Positions 21,910-33,400 of a stretch of DNA of 64,000 bases are shown here, piece by piece. Position 1 is the first letter of the stretch. The number at the start of each line of letters is the position of its first letter. The position numbers and the translations under genes are program-made. The stretch lies in contig OU015568.1 of assembly GCA_907165135.1 (NCBI GenBank), positions 5,712,501 to 5,776,500 on the forward strand. The letters run 5' to 3'. The notes under the pieces were generated by a model, which saw nothing but the letters and a program-made list of their open reading frames with translations, did no database searches and was not told the DNA's origin. Origin of the DNA: Oikopleura dioica. Lineage: Eukaryota > Chordata > Appendicularia > Copelata > Oikopleuridae.

Positions 21910-23146
21910 CTAGAGTTTTCTCATAATAATCAAGAACAGAATCAGAGCGAGGAGAATCTTCCAGTTGAGGAGATGCGAGTCAGGCACTTCAAAGTACGGT
22001 GGAAGAATGTTCATGAACCACAGAGTCGCCAAAGCGATGATGATGATCAATCGCAGCACGATTGAAATTGTCTGCTTCCTCACCATCGCCTAATAAAAAC
22101 CAATCAATAAAGGTGTTCGAAGCAAAATGGCACCTTGTAGTTGACATTCTCTGCCAGCTCAGCGATCACTCCCCCGAGGCGATTTTTATGTGGAAGCGGG
22201 CAGGAAGGAACTGGTTTTTCAAGAAACTTGCAAATCGGTTCCCAGCCATCTTCGATCTTCCAAATCAACAGTTGGTCCTTTGGGCAAGTATTCATCACGT
22301 ACATATTGTGCATTCTACGGAGAAGATATTGATGATGTTTGGAAGGAAGGAAAACCTGTATTTGAGGCGATGAATGTCCATATTTTCGCCGACAAAGTCG
22401 CGCGATTCTGGGCCGAGCAGAAGCGGGCGAATCCAGTCCATGTAAAGACCCATCGCTCGGGATGAATGATTGAAGACCCAACTGTAGATGCCGCGGTGGA
22501 GCCTCCACCAGGACATTTCTTTGAAAGTATCTCGCTCCACCTTAAGGGCATCACCTCATTAAACAACCGAAAGCACAAGCAGTACCTGAAGATGTTTGTG
22601 AACAGAATTCGCCCAGGCGTCTTCGTCCCTGATCGCCAAAATCACTAGAAAATGGCTTAAAATTGACCTTCATCAATGATTTTTTGCACCCTTAGCATTC
22701 GGAAATTGCTTCAAAATCTGTTCCCAATAAGCATTGTGCGGCAAATCGACGCACGCCGTGTAGCCATCCTTATTTCCCGGTCCAAAGAGCTTCATCAGAA
22801 CGCTATTTGGATCCTTGCCATTTGCAATTTTCTCCCAATCCTGCCAGTGGCGATAAACGGCCTCGGGCGCGTCGCAAACTTTGTACCCTAATTGCTGAAA
22901 AAACACATTTTCCGAAGATCTTTTCCCAACTTACAGTCAGCATAGCATTCATACTCTTCGTTCCAGTCTTACAGTAGCCCGCATTGATCACCTGTAGCCC
23001 AGGATTGGGACCACATTCTCCTGGGCTCGGCAACCTGTGCAGAAAACCTGAGTCAGGGTTTGAAGTATCTCTTTTTCCATGAGATTCTCCAAACCCTGAC
23101 TCAGGTTTTCTACACAGGTTTCTGAGCCCAGACATTCTCTATCCAT
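21910..23146 (-). CDS. Sulfotransferase-like membrane protein (300 aa)
   Basis: Exons 23146-23140, 23020-22935, 22894-22690, 22644-22586, 22540-22356, 22314-22134 and 22089-21910 sum to 301 codons in one frame. The N-terminus has the PAPS 5'-phosphosulfate loop (G-Y-C-K-T-G-T-K-S), then D-A-P-E and F-P-N-A-K-V-I-L-A-I-R-D, the pattern of the Sulfotransfer_4 family found in tunicates. The last exon adds two hydrophobic helices, so the enzyme is probably anchored in the Golgi or ER membrane. Exon 1 is split by MITE-A; removing the element plus one target copy restores the frame directly after ATG-GAT and gives a GA-AG intron. All other introns are GT-AG. Confidence 0.8.
23021..23131. repeat. 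MITE-A copy 2, inside a coding exon
   Basis: The tips are CTGGGCTCGGCAACCTG and CAGGTTTCTGAGCCCAG, and an exact 8-bp duplication ACATTCTC lies at 23013-23020 and 23132-23139. At 111 bp it is the cleanest copy in the window and lacks the GCCGC interior. Confidence 0.92.
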
Positions 23147-23424
23147 CTCTTATCTTTTGGAAAAATGCTGACTCGGTAGAAAAAGAATTTGACAATTATG
23201 AAGTCGATCGATTGGAAATAAATAAAAATAAAAGTCGTAAAAAATGTTGATATCAAATCCAGGGGTGGTCTCACGTGCCTTTTTAAAACTAACTAAGGGT
23301 GAAAGCGAAACTATTTGGAACCGGAAGGCATTGGTTTTTATGGCGCCATCGATCATTTTCTAGTTCTGATGCCATGCTTTTTCTGATAAAACAGGGGGCA
23401 CCGATTTCAAGTGTCAACTCTGGC

Positions 23425-23575
23425 GGTGGTGTCAAGAATCGACAAAAATTTCGACTAATTTTGCGTGGGAATTTTCGACTAACTTGAGGCCTTGATTCGG
23501 CTAACCAGCCAATCAGCAGTCGAGTAGCCGCCCACGCAAAATTTGTCGAATTTTTTTGTCGGTCCCTGACGCCAC
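23425..23575. repeat. MITE-C copy 1
   Basis: A roughly 150-bp palindromic unit whose right arm reads, on the minus strand, GACAAAAAAATTCGACAAAT then TTTGCGTGGGCGGCTACTCG. Four other copies occur at 25.0, 55.6, 56.6 and 56.7 kb. Confidence 0.75.
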
Positions 23576-23587
23576 CCCCAATTTTGG

Positions 23588-23768
23588 GGTCGGAAAACTG
23601 TGTAGAAAACCTGAGTCAGGTTTTTGAAAGAGTTTTGGTAAAACCCGCGTAGCGGCTTTTTTTAAGAACAAAGCCGCGAAAAGGTTTCGCCAAAATAATC
23701 TGCAACGCGGCTTCTATATAAGCTTTTTCAGAGACCTGACTCAGGTTTTCTACATTTGTTTCCAAGCT
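23588..23768. repeat. MITE-A copy 3
   Basis: CTGTGTAGAAAACCTGAGTC and the inverse GACTCAGGTTTTCTACA enclose AGCGGC hairpins. The tips are worn. Intergenic. Confidence 0.75.
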
Positions 23769-24289
23769 TATTTTTGATGAGCAGAAGCATCAAAAGTTCG
23801 CGGAACTCGCGGAACAAAAAACAGTTAGCAGTTGATTATAAATTCCATCTGAGAGCTTGGCAGAGCAGAGAGACGTCAGTATAATTAACAAAAAGTGGCA
23901 ATGAGGTTTCATCCTTCATTTTCTTTTCTTTCGACATTGAGATCGATTCTGTCGTTGTGAAATTGGACGAGGCAAATCTTTGCAGCTAAGTGTCCCACCT
24001 TTCAGAAACATCGATTTTTCGCCATTCTTTTTATCCAGCTTTATCTTTCTCATTTTATCAGACATTTGAAACCGTAATTATTTTACATTTTTCGAAGAAA
24101 AAAATAAGAAGAAAAATGATTTGAAACGAGCGATTGGACAGAAATCTTCATCAACTTGATGGTTTGCTAAAATGTAATTACCGCGAGAATGATATCAAAA
24201 AATCGCCTCAATATATAAAACATTATAAAATAGCTAATCTTTTAAAAATTTCCCTATCTAACGGATTTTCAAGCAACTTGCTCGTTTCG

Positions 24290-24475
24290 GGCAAAAATTT
24301 AAGAAAAATCAGTTAAAAAGGGGACCATTTTGAAAAAGATTTCATCCGTTAATATGGTTACTTTCAAAGAAAAGCTGTCCATTAATATAGGGACTAACTC
24401 ATCATTTGTAGAGGCATGTTAACGGATGAAATATATTGGTCCCCTATTTAACGGACTTTCTTAAATTTTGCCCGT
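24290..24475. repeat. Palindromic MITE with GGGCAAAAATTTAAG ends
   Basis: GGGCAAAAATTTAAGAAAAA is inverted at the right as CTTTCTTAAATTTTGCCC, with GGGGACCA...TGGTCCCC and TTAACGGATGAAAT arms inside. Confidence 0.7.
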
Positions 24476-25027
24476 AACCAATATGTTTCTTGAAAATCCG
24501 TTAAATAGGAGACCTTTTAGAGGAATACTCAACCCGTTAAGTTGGGGACATTTTTCAAGTTTTTTCTCCCTATTTTTAATTTGAAGTCAGAACTTTCGAG
24601 AATCAGCGCAGAAATAAATAAAAAAAAAGCTCAGCAATGGGTATGAAAATTGAAACAAGTGCGACTGCGTGAATAAATTAAAATAATAGCCTTATCGTCA
24701 GGTGTCAGTGGACTTGAGAGCTTACTGTCGCATGTAAATCGCTTATCCTTTTCCCTCAGCGCGGCAGTTCTCCTCGGATTTCGACAAATCCCGGCCGCAA
24801 CTAGGCCGTGTTTTCACAACATTCTCATTTACTCCTCCTTTTTTTTCTGAACAGGCAATTTGGAGAAGTGAAGAGTCTCTTTTTATAGTCTGGGATAAAC
24901 TGACTTAGAGAAAACGAATTCCACTTCAATTTGAGATTTCAACAAAGTAAGTTCTTTATAAAAAATAAAATAAATAAGGGGGTACCCATTTTAACGGACC
25001 AACTTCACTCCGGTTTTAAGGAGAGGT

Positions 25028-25180
25028 CTCTGGAATCGACAAAAAATTTCGACAAATTTCGCGTGGAAATTTTCAACCAATCAGAAGCCTGGATTAGGCA
25101 AATTGGCCAATCAGCAGCCGAGTAGCCGCCCACGCAAAATTTTTCGAAATTTTTTTGTCGGTTCCAGACACCATCCCGGT
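25028..25180. repeat. MITE-C copy 2
   Basis: It begins GTCTCTGGAATCGACAAAAA and ends TTTTTTTGTCGGTTCCAGAC, inverted, around CCAATCAGCAGCCGAGTAGC. Confidence 0.8.
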
Positions 25181-25811
25181 TTTAAGGGTGTAAACGGCTA
25201 ACCAGCCGGTCAAAATCCCGTTAAAATGATAACTGCCTCCCTCGGGTCAAATAAACAAAGGTTTCAGTCGACCGGTAAGCCGATGACACCCTTAAGATTT
25301 AATTTTGCGTCATTGGAAGATAAAAAACACTTTTTTAGACAGTTTTTGTGAAATAATTGATGATTACGCGTCGTTGTTGTTTGCGGCTAAATTAAAATCA
25401 GTTCTCATTTAGTGTTTGTTCTGTGGATTAAATAATTAAAAGCTGTCTGACCGCGAAGAAGAGCAGCAGAAAGTAGAAAAATGGTTCACAGAGCTGTGAG
25501 CGCGATGTCGTTTGATTTTTTAATCACTTTGTACCCGTAGCCAGAGCTATCGATCCCGCAGAGATTGATGCAGCTACACCGCCGTCCCCCAAAAGACATA
25601 CGGCCACACCTGAACAAGAGTTGCACACACAAAAAACAACAAAAAGTTGAATTGTTGAAAAACGTTTTTTCATTGACCTTCTGAATTTCAGAATCTGAAA
25701 GACTTAAAAAACAGAGAGCCTGTGAAAGAAAATTGAAGACATAGAAGACTACCTACGTAAGAAAGCATTTCTCATAAGGGGGTACCATTTTAACGGAGAA
25801 TTTCTTTAAGG

Positions 25812-25952
25812 GTGCGTCTTTTTAACGGATTTATGACTCATCATAAAGCCATTCTATTTAACGGATTTTCCCTGTATCAAGCCCAGGGCTTACAAATCCG
25901 TTGAAATTAATGATGAGTCATCGATCCGTTAAGATGTCGACACCCTTAAGAA
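25812..25952. repeat. Palindromic MITE with CTTAAGGGTG ends
   Basis: CTTTAAGGGTGCGTCTTTTT and the inverse GATGTCGACACCCTTAAG enclose TTAACGGATTTATGACTCAT and its complement. It shares the AAGGGTGTC tip with several elements at 44-48 kb. Confidence 0.65.
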
Positions 25953-26644
25953 ATTCACCGTAAAATTAAACTTGTAATTTTTTAGAAATAATGACCAGAA
26001 AAATAATATTTATGAAAATTTTTTTAACAAAAAAAATGACAATGAAAATAAGGGTGTCACTTTGAAAGAATAAATGTTATTCTTATGCTTGAAAAACGAC
26101 TGTAAGATTCAGTATTGGGTTAATTAATTAAGCTTGGTTGGCGACATTTTCTTCGAGAAAAATTGGCTTCTTGATTATTTCATCCGACAGATATTGGTTC
26201 AATTAGGATTTGCCAAAAAAGTCATCATCAAATGCGGCAATTGATGATTGAATTCGAAAAGTCAATTTTTCAATATCGTTTTTTTCCGAATCGTCTGAAT
26301 CGTCTGAATCGCATCAATTATGCAGCGATGCTCTTCTGAGTGCTCAATTTATTTGATTTCTTTTTCGATTGTTTTTGGAGAGAATGGACATTTCCGCGCC
26401 GAATAGCATCAATTTCCAATTCGACCTCTCGATCGGAGGTTCACTCAAAATCGCAATAATATTAATTATGCAGCCACGGGAAAAGAAGAGAGCTACTCAA
26501 ATATGGAGAATGAATTACGTAGTCCCACTCGAAAAATCACAAATAATTCATTTGATTAAAAGCTTTTAACAAGTGCTTTTCCGTTCAATATTCAACGCAG
26601 AAAACCAGGCTTTATTTCAATTTTATTCTATGAACACAGTATCC

Positions 26645-26931
26645 TTAACCTTACGCCGCCAAACTTAAATTTCACCCCCCGCCGCCAAATGTGCCATATA
26701 TGGCACATCATCTTTTCCGTCGTCCTAGGCCCCATATAATGGCCGAACCCGAACCTTAACCAAGATCCGAACTCGAACCAGTACCCGAGGTCAAAAATGA
26801 ACCCAAACCCAAGCCCAGACTATTGCCCGAAAATGAGTAAAAATGGAAGAACCCGAAATGATGACGGAGAGAAAAATGGGTGTTAGAGAGCCCTTGTGCC
26901 ATATATGGCACATTTGGCGGCGTAGGGTTAA
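26645..26931. repeat. TTAA-flanked MITE with TACGCCGCCAAA ends
   Basis: TTAACCTTACGCCGCCAAA is inverted at the right as TTTGGCGGCGTAGGGTTAA. The self-complementary GTGCCATATATGGCAC occurs near both ends. TTAA borders suggest a piggyBac-type origin. Confidence 0.75.
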
Positions 26932-27460
26932 AACGTATCAACTCGCTTTGGGACCTGGAGGCCTGAAACCGATCGTTGTCGAGACCCTTAAGATGCGAAA
27001 AATTTTAGTTTTTACGCTCAGTCTAACCTTTTTATCGCTTTTAAAAAGTTCAAATGTAAAAGACACCCTTCAAGTCTTTCTCCATCCCGTCTCCCCTCAC
27101 AAATGCCATCTCCGGCCATTGAAGTAGCATCTGGATTCGCCAGAAGCTCGAGTTGTTTTCCATTTCTTTGCTTCATCCACATTCTCCTTTTTGTTCACTA
27201 ATTACGATACCGAATTGGCAAAATGGCGTTCCCCCGAGCCGCTCCCTCGGGACTTTCTTTACTTCAAATTGAGTTTAAACTTTTTCATTTTCTCTCTTTT
27301 TTTTCAAGCAAAAAAGAAAAGAAAAGAAATAAAAAAGATCTATTTTCCTTGCTTTTTTTATAACGATTTTTCTTAAGAAAAACAGCTCATGAAGACATAG
27401 AAGAAAAACAGATAAAACAGAATGAAAAACGAAGAGAAAAAGAAGTAGCAAGAACAAACA

Positions 27461-30400
27461 ATGATTATGAGGAGAGCGAGACTACTGGGAGGATTATTGC
27501 TAATTACAGTCAGAGCACAGGACCAATCAAGCAACCTGTGGAAGAATTGCGATCCAAATGGACAGAGAGCTTGCTGCATTAGCAACTGTAAATGCTTGTA
27601 CGAAGATGATCAGACCATCAACAAAATTGAGGTACTTCGGGTTTGGGTTTTTCATCATTTTTATTTATAATTTTAATATATTTTCAGTGCACTGATAAAA
27701 AATTGCGCGTGATTCAGCAACCAAGTCAGCCTGCTTCGATCAAAGAATATGACCTTTCCCGTAACAATATCGAGAGCATCCCGAGGGACACCTTCAAGGG
27801 CATGCTCTCTTTGGAGACGTTGAACATTTCCCGGAACTCGTTGTCTTCCCTCGATCCAGGTTCCTTTTCCGGGCTTTCCCAGACGCTTCGTGTTTTGGAC
27901 TTGAGCTCAAACAACTTCCAGCAGCTCCCGACTCGTGCTTTCAAGGTCAGAAAGAGAGCTTAATTACTGTCCAATCTGATCCAATTCAATTTCAGGCGGT
28001 GCTCGGACTGACAAAATTGTACGTTTCGCGCAATCAAGTGAAGAAACTCGGCCCACTCGAGTTCGCTCCTCTTGGCAATTTGTCCCTCATCGACATTAGT
28101 TTCAACCCGGGCGTGGAAGTTTCCGATGATGCCTTCAGGCAACTCGATAATTTACGCGATTTAGGCAATCACGGTCGAAATTTTTATTTTATTTACGACA
28201 TTTCGAGATGTCACGCAACATTTCGGGACATTTATAGACATTTTGAAATATTCTTTGACATCTTGAGACATCAAAAGACATCTTTTCAAATCAACAGAGA
28301 ATTCAAGACATCTTGAGACATTGGCAAACATTTTGAGACATCTGGAAACATTTAAGACACCTCAAATGTCACAAAATATCTCGAAGGATTTCTGAATGTT
28401 TCATGATGTCTTGAAATGTCTGAAAAATTGCAAAGGATACCTTTTGATGTCTTCCGATGTCAACACAAATTTTTTGATGTCTACCGATTTTCTCAAATGT
28501 CTCTGATTGCTAAAGACATTTGGTGACATCCAGGGACATCGTAAGGCATCTAAAGACATCTAATATACGACATAACTCATTTTGACCTATGAAAAAGTCT
28601 TCAAAAACTGCAAGTTAACAAAGATCCCGGATTTTACCGATGCCCGCCGCGAAATTCGCCGTTTGAACTTGGCCGGCAATAATTTAGTGAAAATCACGAC
28701 GACGAACTTCAAAAATATGCGATTGCTGGAGACATTGATTTTGAGGAATAATGCGATTACTTCTATCGACCAAGGGTCATTTGAGGTTCTGCTGGAAATC
28801 TAATGAAATTTTGAATTTAACTTAATTTAGGGTCTCGAAGCGTTGAAGGTCCTGGACTTGTCGAATAATCAACTTACCACTTTGCCTGAAGGAAAATGTC
28901 AACATAGCAAAAAAATGTCAGTTCTGTCAGCAAACGCAGAAATTTCAAGATTTTGGGGGGAGAAAATGACCATTCTAGACTTATACTTATCATTCACGTG
29001 ACAATGTTGACATTTCTGACATTCGCAATAAAAGCTGATTTGTCGGAAATGTCAGAAATGTCAACAACGGCGCGAAAACAACCATAAGTTATTAACTCAA
29101 GATGATTGACGTTTATTCTGACAGATTTCCTCACAAAAAATCCTGACATTTCTGACAATGCTGACAAATGTGACTTTCATGATGAACTTAATTCTAGCCG
29201 ATTGTTTCACAAATCAGAATGCGATCTATTGAAAAGAGACTCAATTTAGAGTTCTTAAAAGTCAAAAATGCACAATCTGTAAATCTTTAAACTTTGCGGT
29301 AATTGGAAATGTTGTTGACAAACGAACAGGTTTAATATTTTACACCAACGTGCTCCAAAAGCTGTATCTGACGGGGATGAAGTGGAACTGCGACTGCGAC
29401 ATTTGGTGGCTCACTGAACTCTTCAGGCACTTGTTCTTTCAATTATTTCATCATCGCTTGTTTCCTTGTTTCAAAATTGGACGATAACTTATTCACGAGC
29501 GAAGTTCTCTTCCTTGATTGCAAATTGAAAAACAAGTTCAAAAGCAAGCGGCCGGATTTGCTCGAAAGTGCAGATTCAAAACCGAAATGTGCTCAGCCGA
29601 TAAAATGGCTGAACTATCCGCTGGACAAGCTGAACGACAAGTACTCCGGAGCCTGGTGCAAGACTAGAAAGTTCTTCGGTGAGTCATTATCAGATACGGT
29701 CCAAATGAGGTACTCGTGCTAAGGGTCAGGGTAAGCTAAATAGAAAACATGAACCATGGGTATGGGGTCTTTTCTGATTGGCAATTGCGTAGAATAAAGG
29801 CTTCTGATTGGCTGAAAATTTGGAGCTTCAACAACCCCTTGGAATGTCTTTTCAAATAGGGACCTTCTTTCTTAAAATTTTGATATGTAATATTTTTGAT
29901 TCTTTGTCTTATTCTTAATAGAGCCCTACCGTATTTATGGTAAATAAAATAAACATCAAATTATAATCTAAACGACGATTTTATGCAACCGCTTTTCGAT
30001 TAGATCTGGGGAGAATATCTCAAGGGTAAAGATAGATACTTCTCCTTCTGTAATCGAGATAAGGTCGTATCATCAATTCTTAATTTTATATGCGCCGGGT
30101 GTTCGTCGCTAGATAATGCATTTTACAGTCGCTATTCAAAAAGCACATAAATGACGATTTTAAATTGACAAGAGACGAACTCGATTGGTTTCTTTAGAAT
30201 TAAAATAGAGGAAAAGTAAGTCGCTGAATAAAATATGAAATAACTTGTTTGAATAAGACCCTTTTATTAATGACGGAATATTCTAAATTTGCATGGTTCT
30301 ATTGGAAAAGAAAGAGGTAGATCCAATTTTAAAATTGCAAATTTTCGGGTATTCACCAAAAAAAACGAGATTTAAGGTAATGACCCCCTTATTTTTTTCA

Positions 30401-33400
30401 TTTTAGGCGATAATCTAACTCCCTTTATTTAATGAAAATTTGAAATCTTTGTAGAAAAATTCTTTTTCGAGCGTTTTCTCCGAAGTTTTACATAGTGACA
30501 CCCTTATTCAACTTGGGGAGCAGAATTTTTCTAGCTCCAATAAAAGACGAATTTCAAGAAAAAACTTCAATTTTCGGCCTATTAATTTTAAAGACTAATG
30601 ATTGGAGCAAGAAAGTGTCTTCTTTCGAAGTTAAATAAGGGCGTCTTTTTGAAAAATTTTTCGAGAAAAAAAGCCCAAAAATTATATTTTGTACAAAGAT
30701 GTCAAATTTTCTTCCTTGATTTCATCAATTAGTTTGAGTTTTTTTGACCTTCGAAAGTGATTAAGTATTTTCTCCGAAATTAATCCCCACAATTAGCTGT
30801 CCCGCAAACAAAACCTCATTTCAAGTGGTCTCCTTTTCATCTCATCTTTGATTCATCAAGTCTGACAGTCAGTTTCTCCATTTTCGCATTTCAAAAAGAA
30901 AATCATATTTTCGAGCATAAAAACCCATCATCATCAATAGCGGATAAATTGATGCAGCCGAATTTGCATCCATAAATATGGATTCGGCCTTTTTTCGCGG
31001 CGCAGAAAGTTAAATTGACCATTGTCGATTTCGCGCAAAATAAGAAAAGGACACGCTTTTGGCCGCAGCGCGGCGCCACTTTTTTTTTCTTCATTCTTTT
31101 TTTTTCATTTCTTGCTCTCTTTTCCCTTCCCTTCGAGCTTCTGACAATCTGAGAAGCTGCCCAAAACTCCACCGCGAAATAAGTTTTTTAATTGACAGAA
31201 AAATCGTTTTCAAAAAAGAAATTCAAAAAAAAAAGAGATGATAAAAGTTCAAGAGACCAATTAAAGGGTTCAAAAAAGAAGAAAAAAAGGAGTTACGAAA
31301 AAAAATATTCAAAAAAAATTTCAAAGAGAAAATAAAATCGGAAAGCCGCTTGCGGCTTCGAGCAAGATGAGTCAAAAAGCCGCGCTTCGCCGGGCGGCTT
31401 TAATTCATTTTGGCTCGAAGCCGCAAGCGGCTTCTCGATTTTGAATTCTCTTTGAATTTTTTTCGAGAAATTAGCTTGAAAATCACCTGATTTTTTCTTA
31501 TTTTTTTTATATGTTTGCTTTTCTTTTCAATCCTTTCAAAAAGCTTAAAGTCCAAAAGCGCAGAAAACGAACAGATCGAGCCGTAAAATCTAACCCGTCC
31601 GATTCAGTGAACAAATTCGCCCGGACAGGTGTCGAAGGCTCGGACATTCAACTCGAGTGCAAATCGCTCAGGTCACAATCAAACGCCCAGCAAAATGGCC
31701 AGATAAAGTGGTTTGGGCCCGATGGAAAGGACATCACGTGAGTTTTCCGAATTTAATTTTCTTGTAAAAGCGAGAAGCCGCTTGCGGCTTTGAGTAAAAC
31801 TTACAAAAAGCCGCACTTCCGCGGCTTATTTTTTATTTCTCGAAATTATTTTTGTTCTAAAATCGAGAAGCCGCTTGCGGCTTCGAGCAATCAAAAATAA
31901 AAGCCGCGCGAGCGCGGCTTTTTCTTGATCATACTCGAAGCCGCAAGCGGCTTCTCGATTTTAGAACAAAAATAATTTCGAGAATAAAAAATTAGCCGCG
32001 GAAGGGCGGCTTTTTGTAAGTTTAACTCAAAGCCGCAAGCAGCGTCTTGATTTTTTTGAAGAAAAGTCCTAAAAATCAAAAAATAATTTTCTGTGTCAAA
32101 AATTTTGACTCAAAATGGTTGTTTTAGCTTACAGTCGCAAAATTACAAGACGCGTGTTCAAGTATCCGGCTCAACGCTGAAAATAAAGAGCTTGCGCATT
32201 GATGATAGCGGCACTTGGACATGCTATAATGAAGACACTGATTACGTCGGTAAGTAGCAAGCGGGATCAACTGAGGCTTAGACACGATGAAACAAGCCTT
32301 GAGTTGATCAATTTGAAAAAGACCCAGGGGAGGGGAGATGCAATAACGCCCTTCTTGGATTGACTTTATTGCTTTTCCGATACTTAGAAAAAGAGATTGT
32401 CAGTTGAGATTCCATTATTCAGGATGAACTCGTGACATAGTAACATTATTCTTCGTAAACAAGTTTTACCAATAATTTTGACACGTCATTATGGATCATC
32501 AATAATGACCAACAGTCATCATTGGTTGAACTTTTCGCCGCAAAGAAATGATAAGAAACCAAAAAGCCGCTTGCGGCTTCGAGCAAAACTAAATCTTAGC
32601 CGCGCATAGCGCGGCTTTTTCTCATTCTTGCTCGAAGCCGCAATATTTTCGAGCATGAATGAGAAAAGCCGCGCTATGCGCGGCTAAGATTTAGTTTTGC
32701 TCGAAGCCGCAAGCGGCTTTTTGTTTTCTTATCATTTCTTTGCGGCAATAAGTTCAATCAAAAATAGCCTAAATTTATCTAAAATAAATTCAAGCGGACA
32801 CGGAGTTTACCGTCACCCCAGCATCGGGCGGCCCAACAACATTATTCTCGACATCGACGATCCGCGCCGTCGAGTCCGTCACTTCTGGCCCGAACGCGGT
32901 GCTGAACACCGAGCAGTCTGCTCCCGCCGCCTCGCCTTCTATCGTCAAAGCCGCCGCGGAAAATTCCGAAGCAAAAACAAGCAGCAGCGACAGTACTAGC
33001 ACTGGCGAGCCGCTACGGAGGACGAGGCTCGTGATTAGTTTATTTATTGGTTTGACGGTTGTCTGCGCTATTGTTTTAATTGTCTTTTACAAGGTGAGCA
33101 GCAGTTTAGAAAAAATCCACCGTCTCTTTTCTTCTGAGCTGAGTGTTGATACAGTTATATTTCAGAAGCGAAGGCGAAAGTCGCACAGAAATGATTGGGA
33201 AACGCGAAAACTCAGGCCGGAGGAACAAAATGGGAATGCAGGAGGAAGGGTTTCTGGACAACAACTGACTCGTTCCTCGATTTCTTCGCACAGGGTAAGT
33301 TCAGGAGGGGAAGGGTTGGGGGGGGGTCTGAGGAGGGCATGGGGGGTTTGCTAGCCTCTGATTGGCTGATGGAATACTGGCCCCTCATTGGCTGAAGGTA

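Larger units (their letters stand above)
23770..26640. other. Gene-poor, MITE-rich intergenic region
   Basis: No gene was recognised over about 2.9 kb. Apart from the repeats listed separately, the sequence is AT-rich, with many scattered TTTTAACGGA and AAGGGTGTC fragments that look like worn ends of palindromic elements. Confidence 0.5.

Noticed and set aside
28176-28597. CRISPR-like or telomere-like repeat array (GACATCTT units)
   Set aside because: The units are variable, lack spacers of constant length, lie in an intron of an animal gene and form a hairpin, so it is a palindromic satellite.
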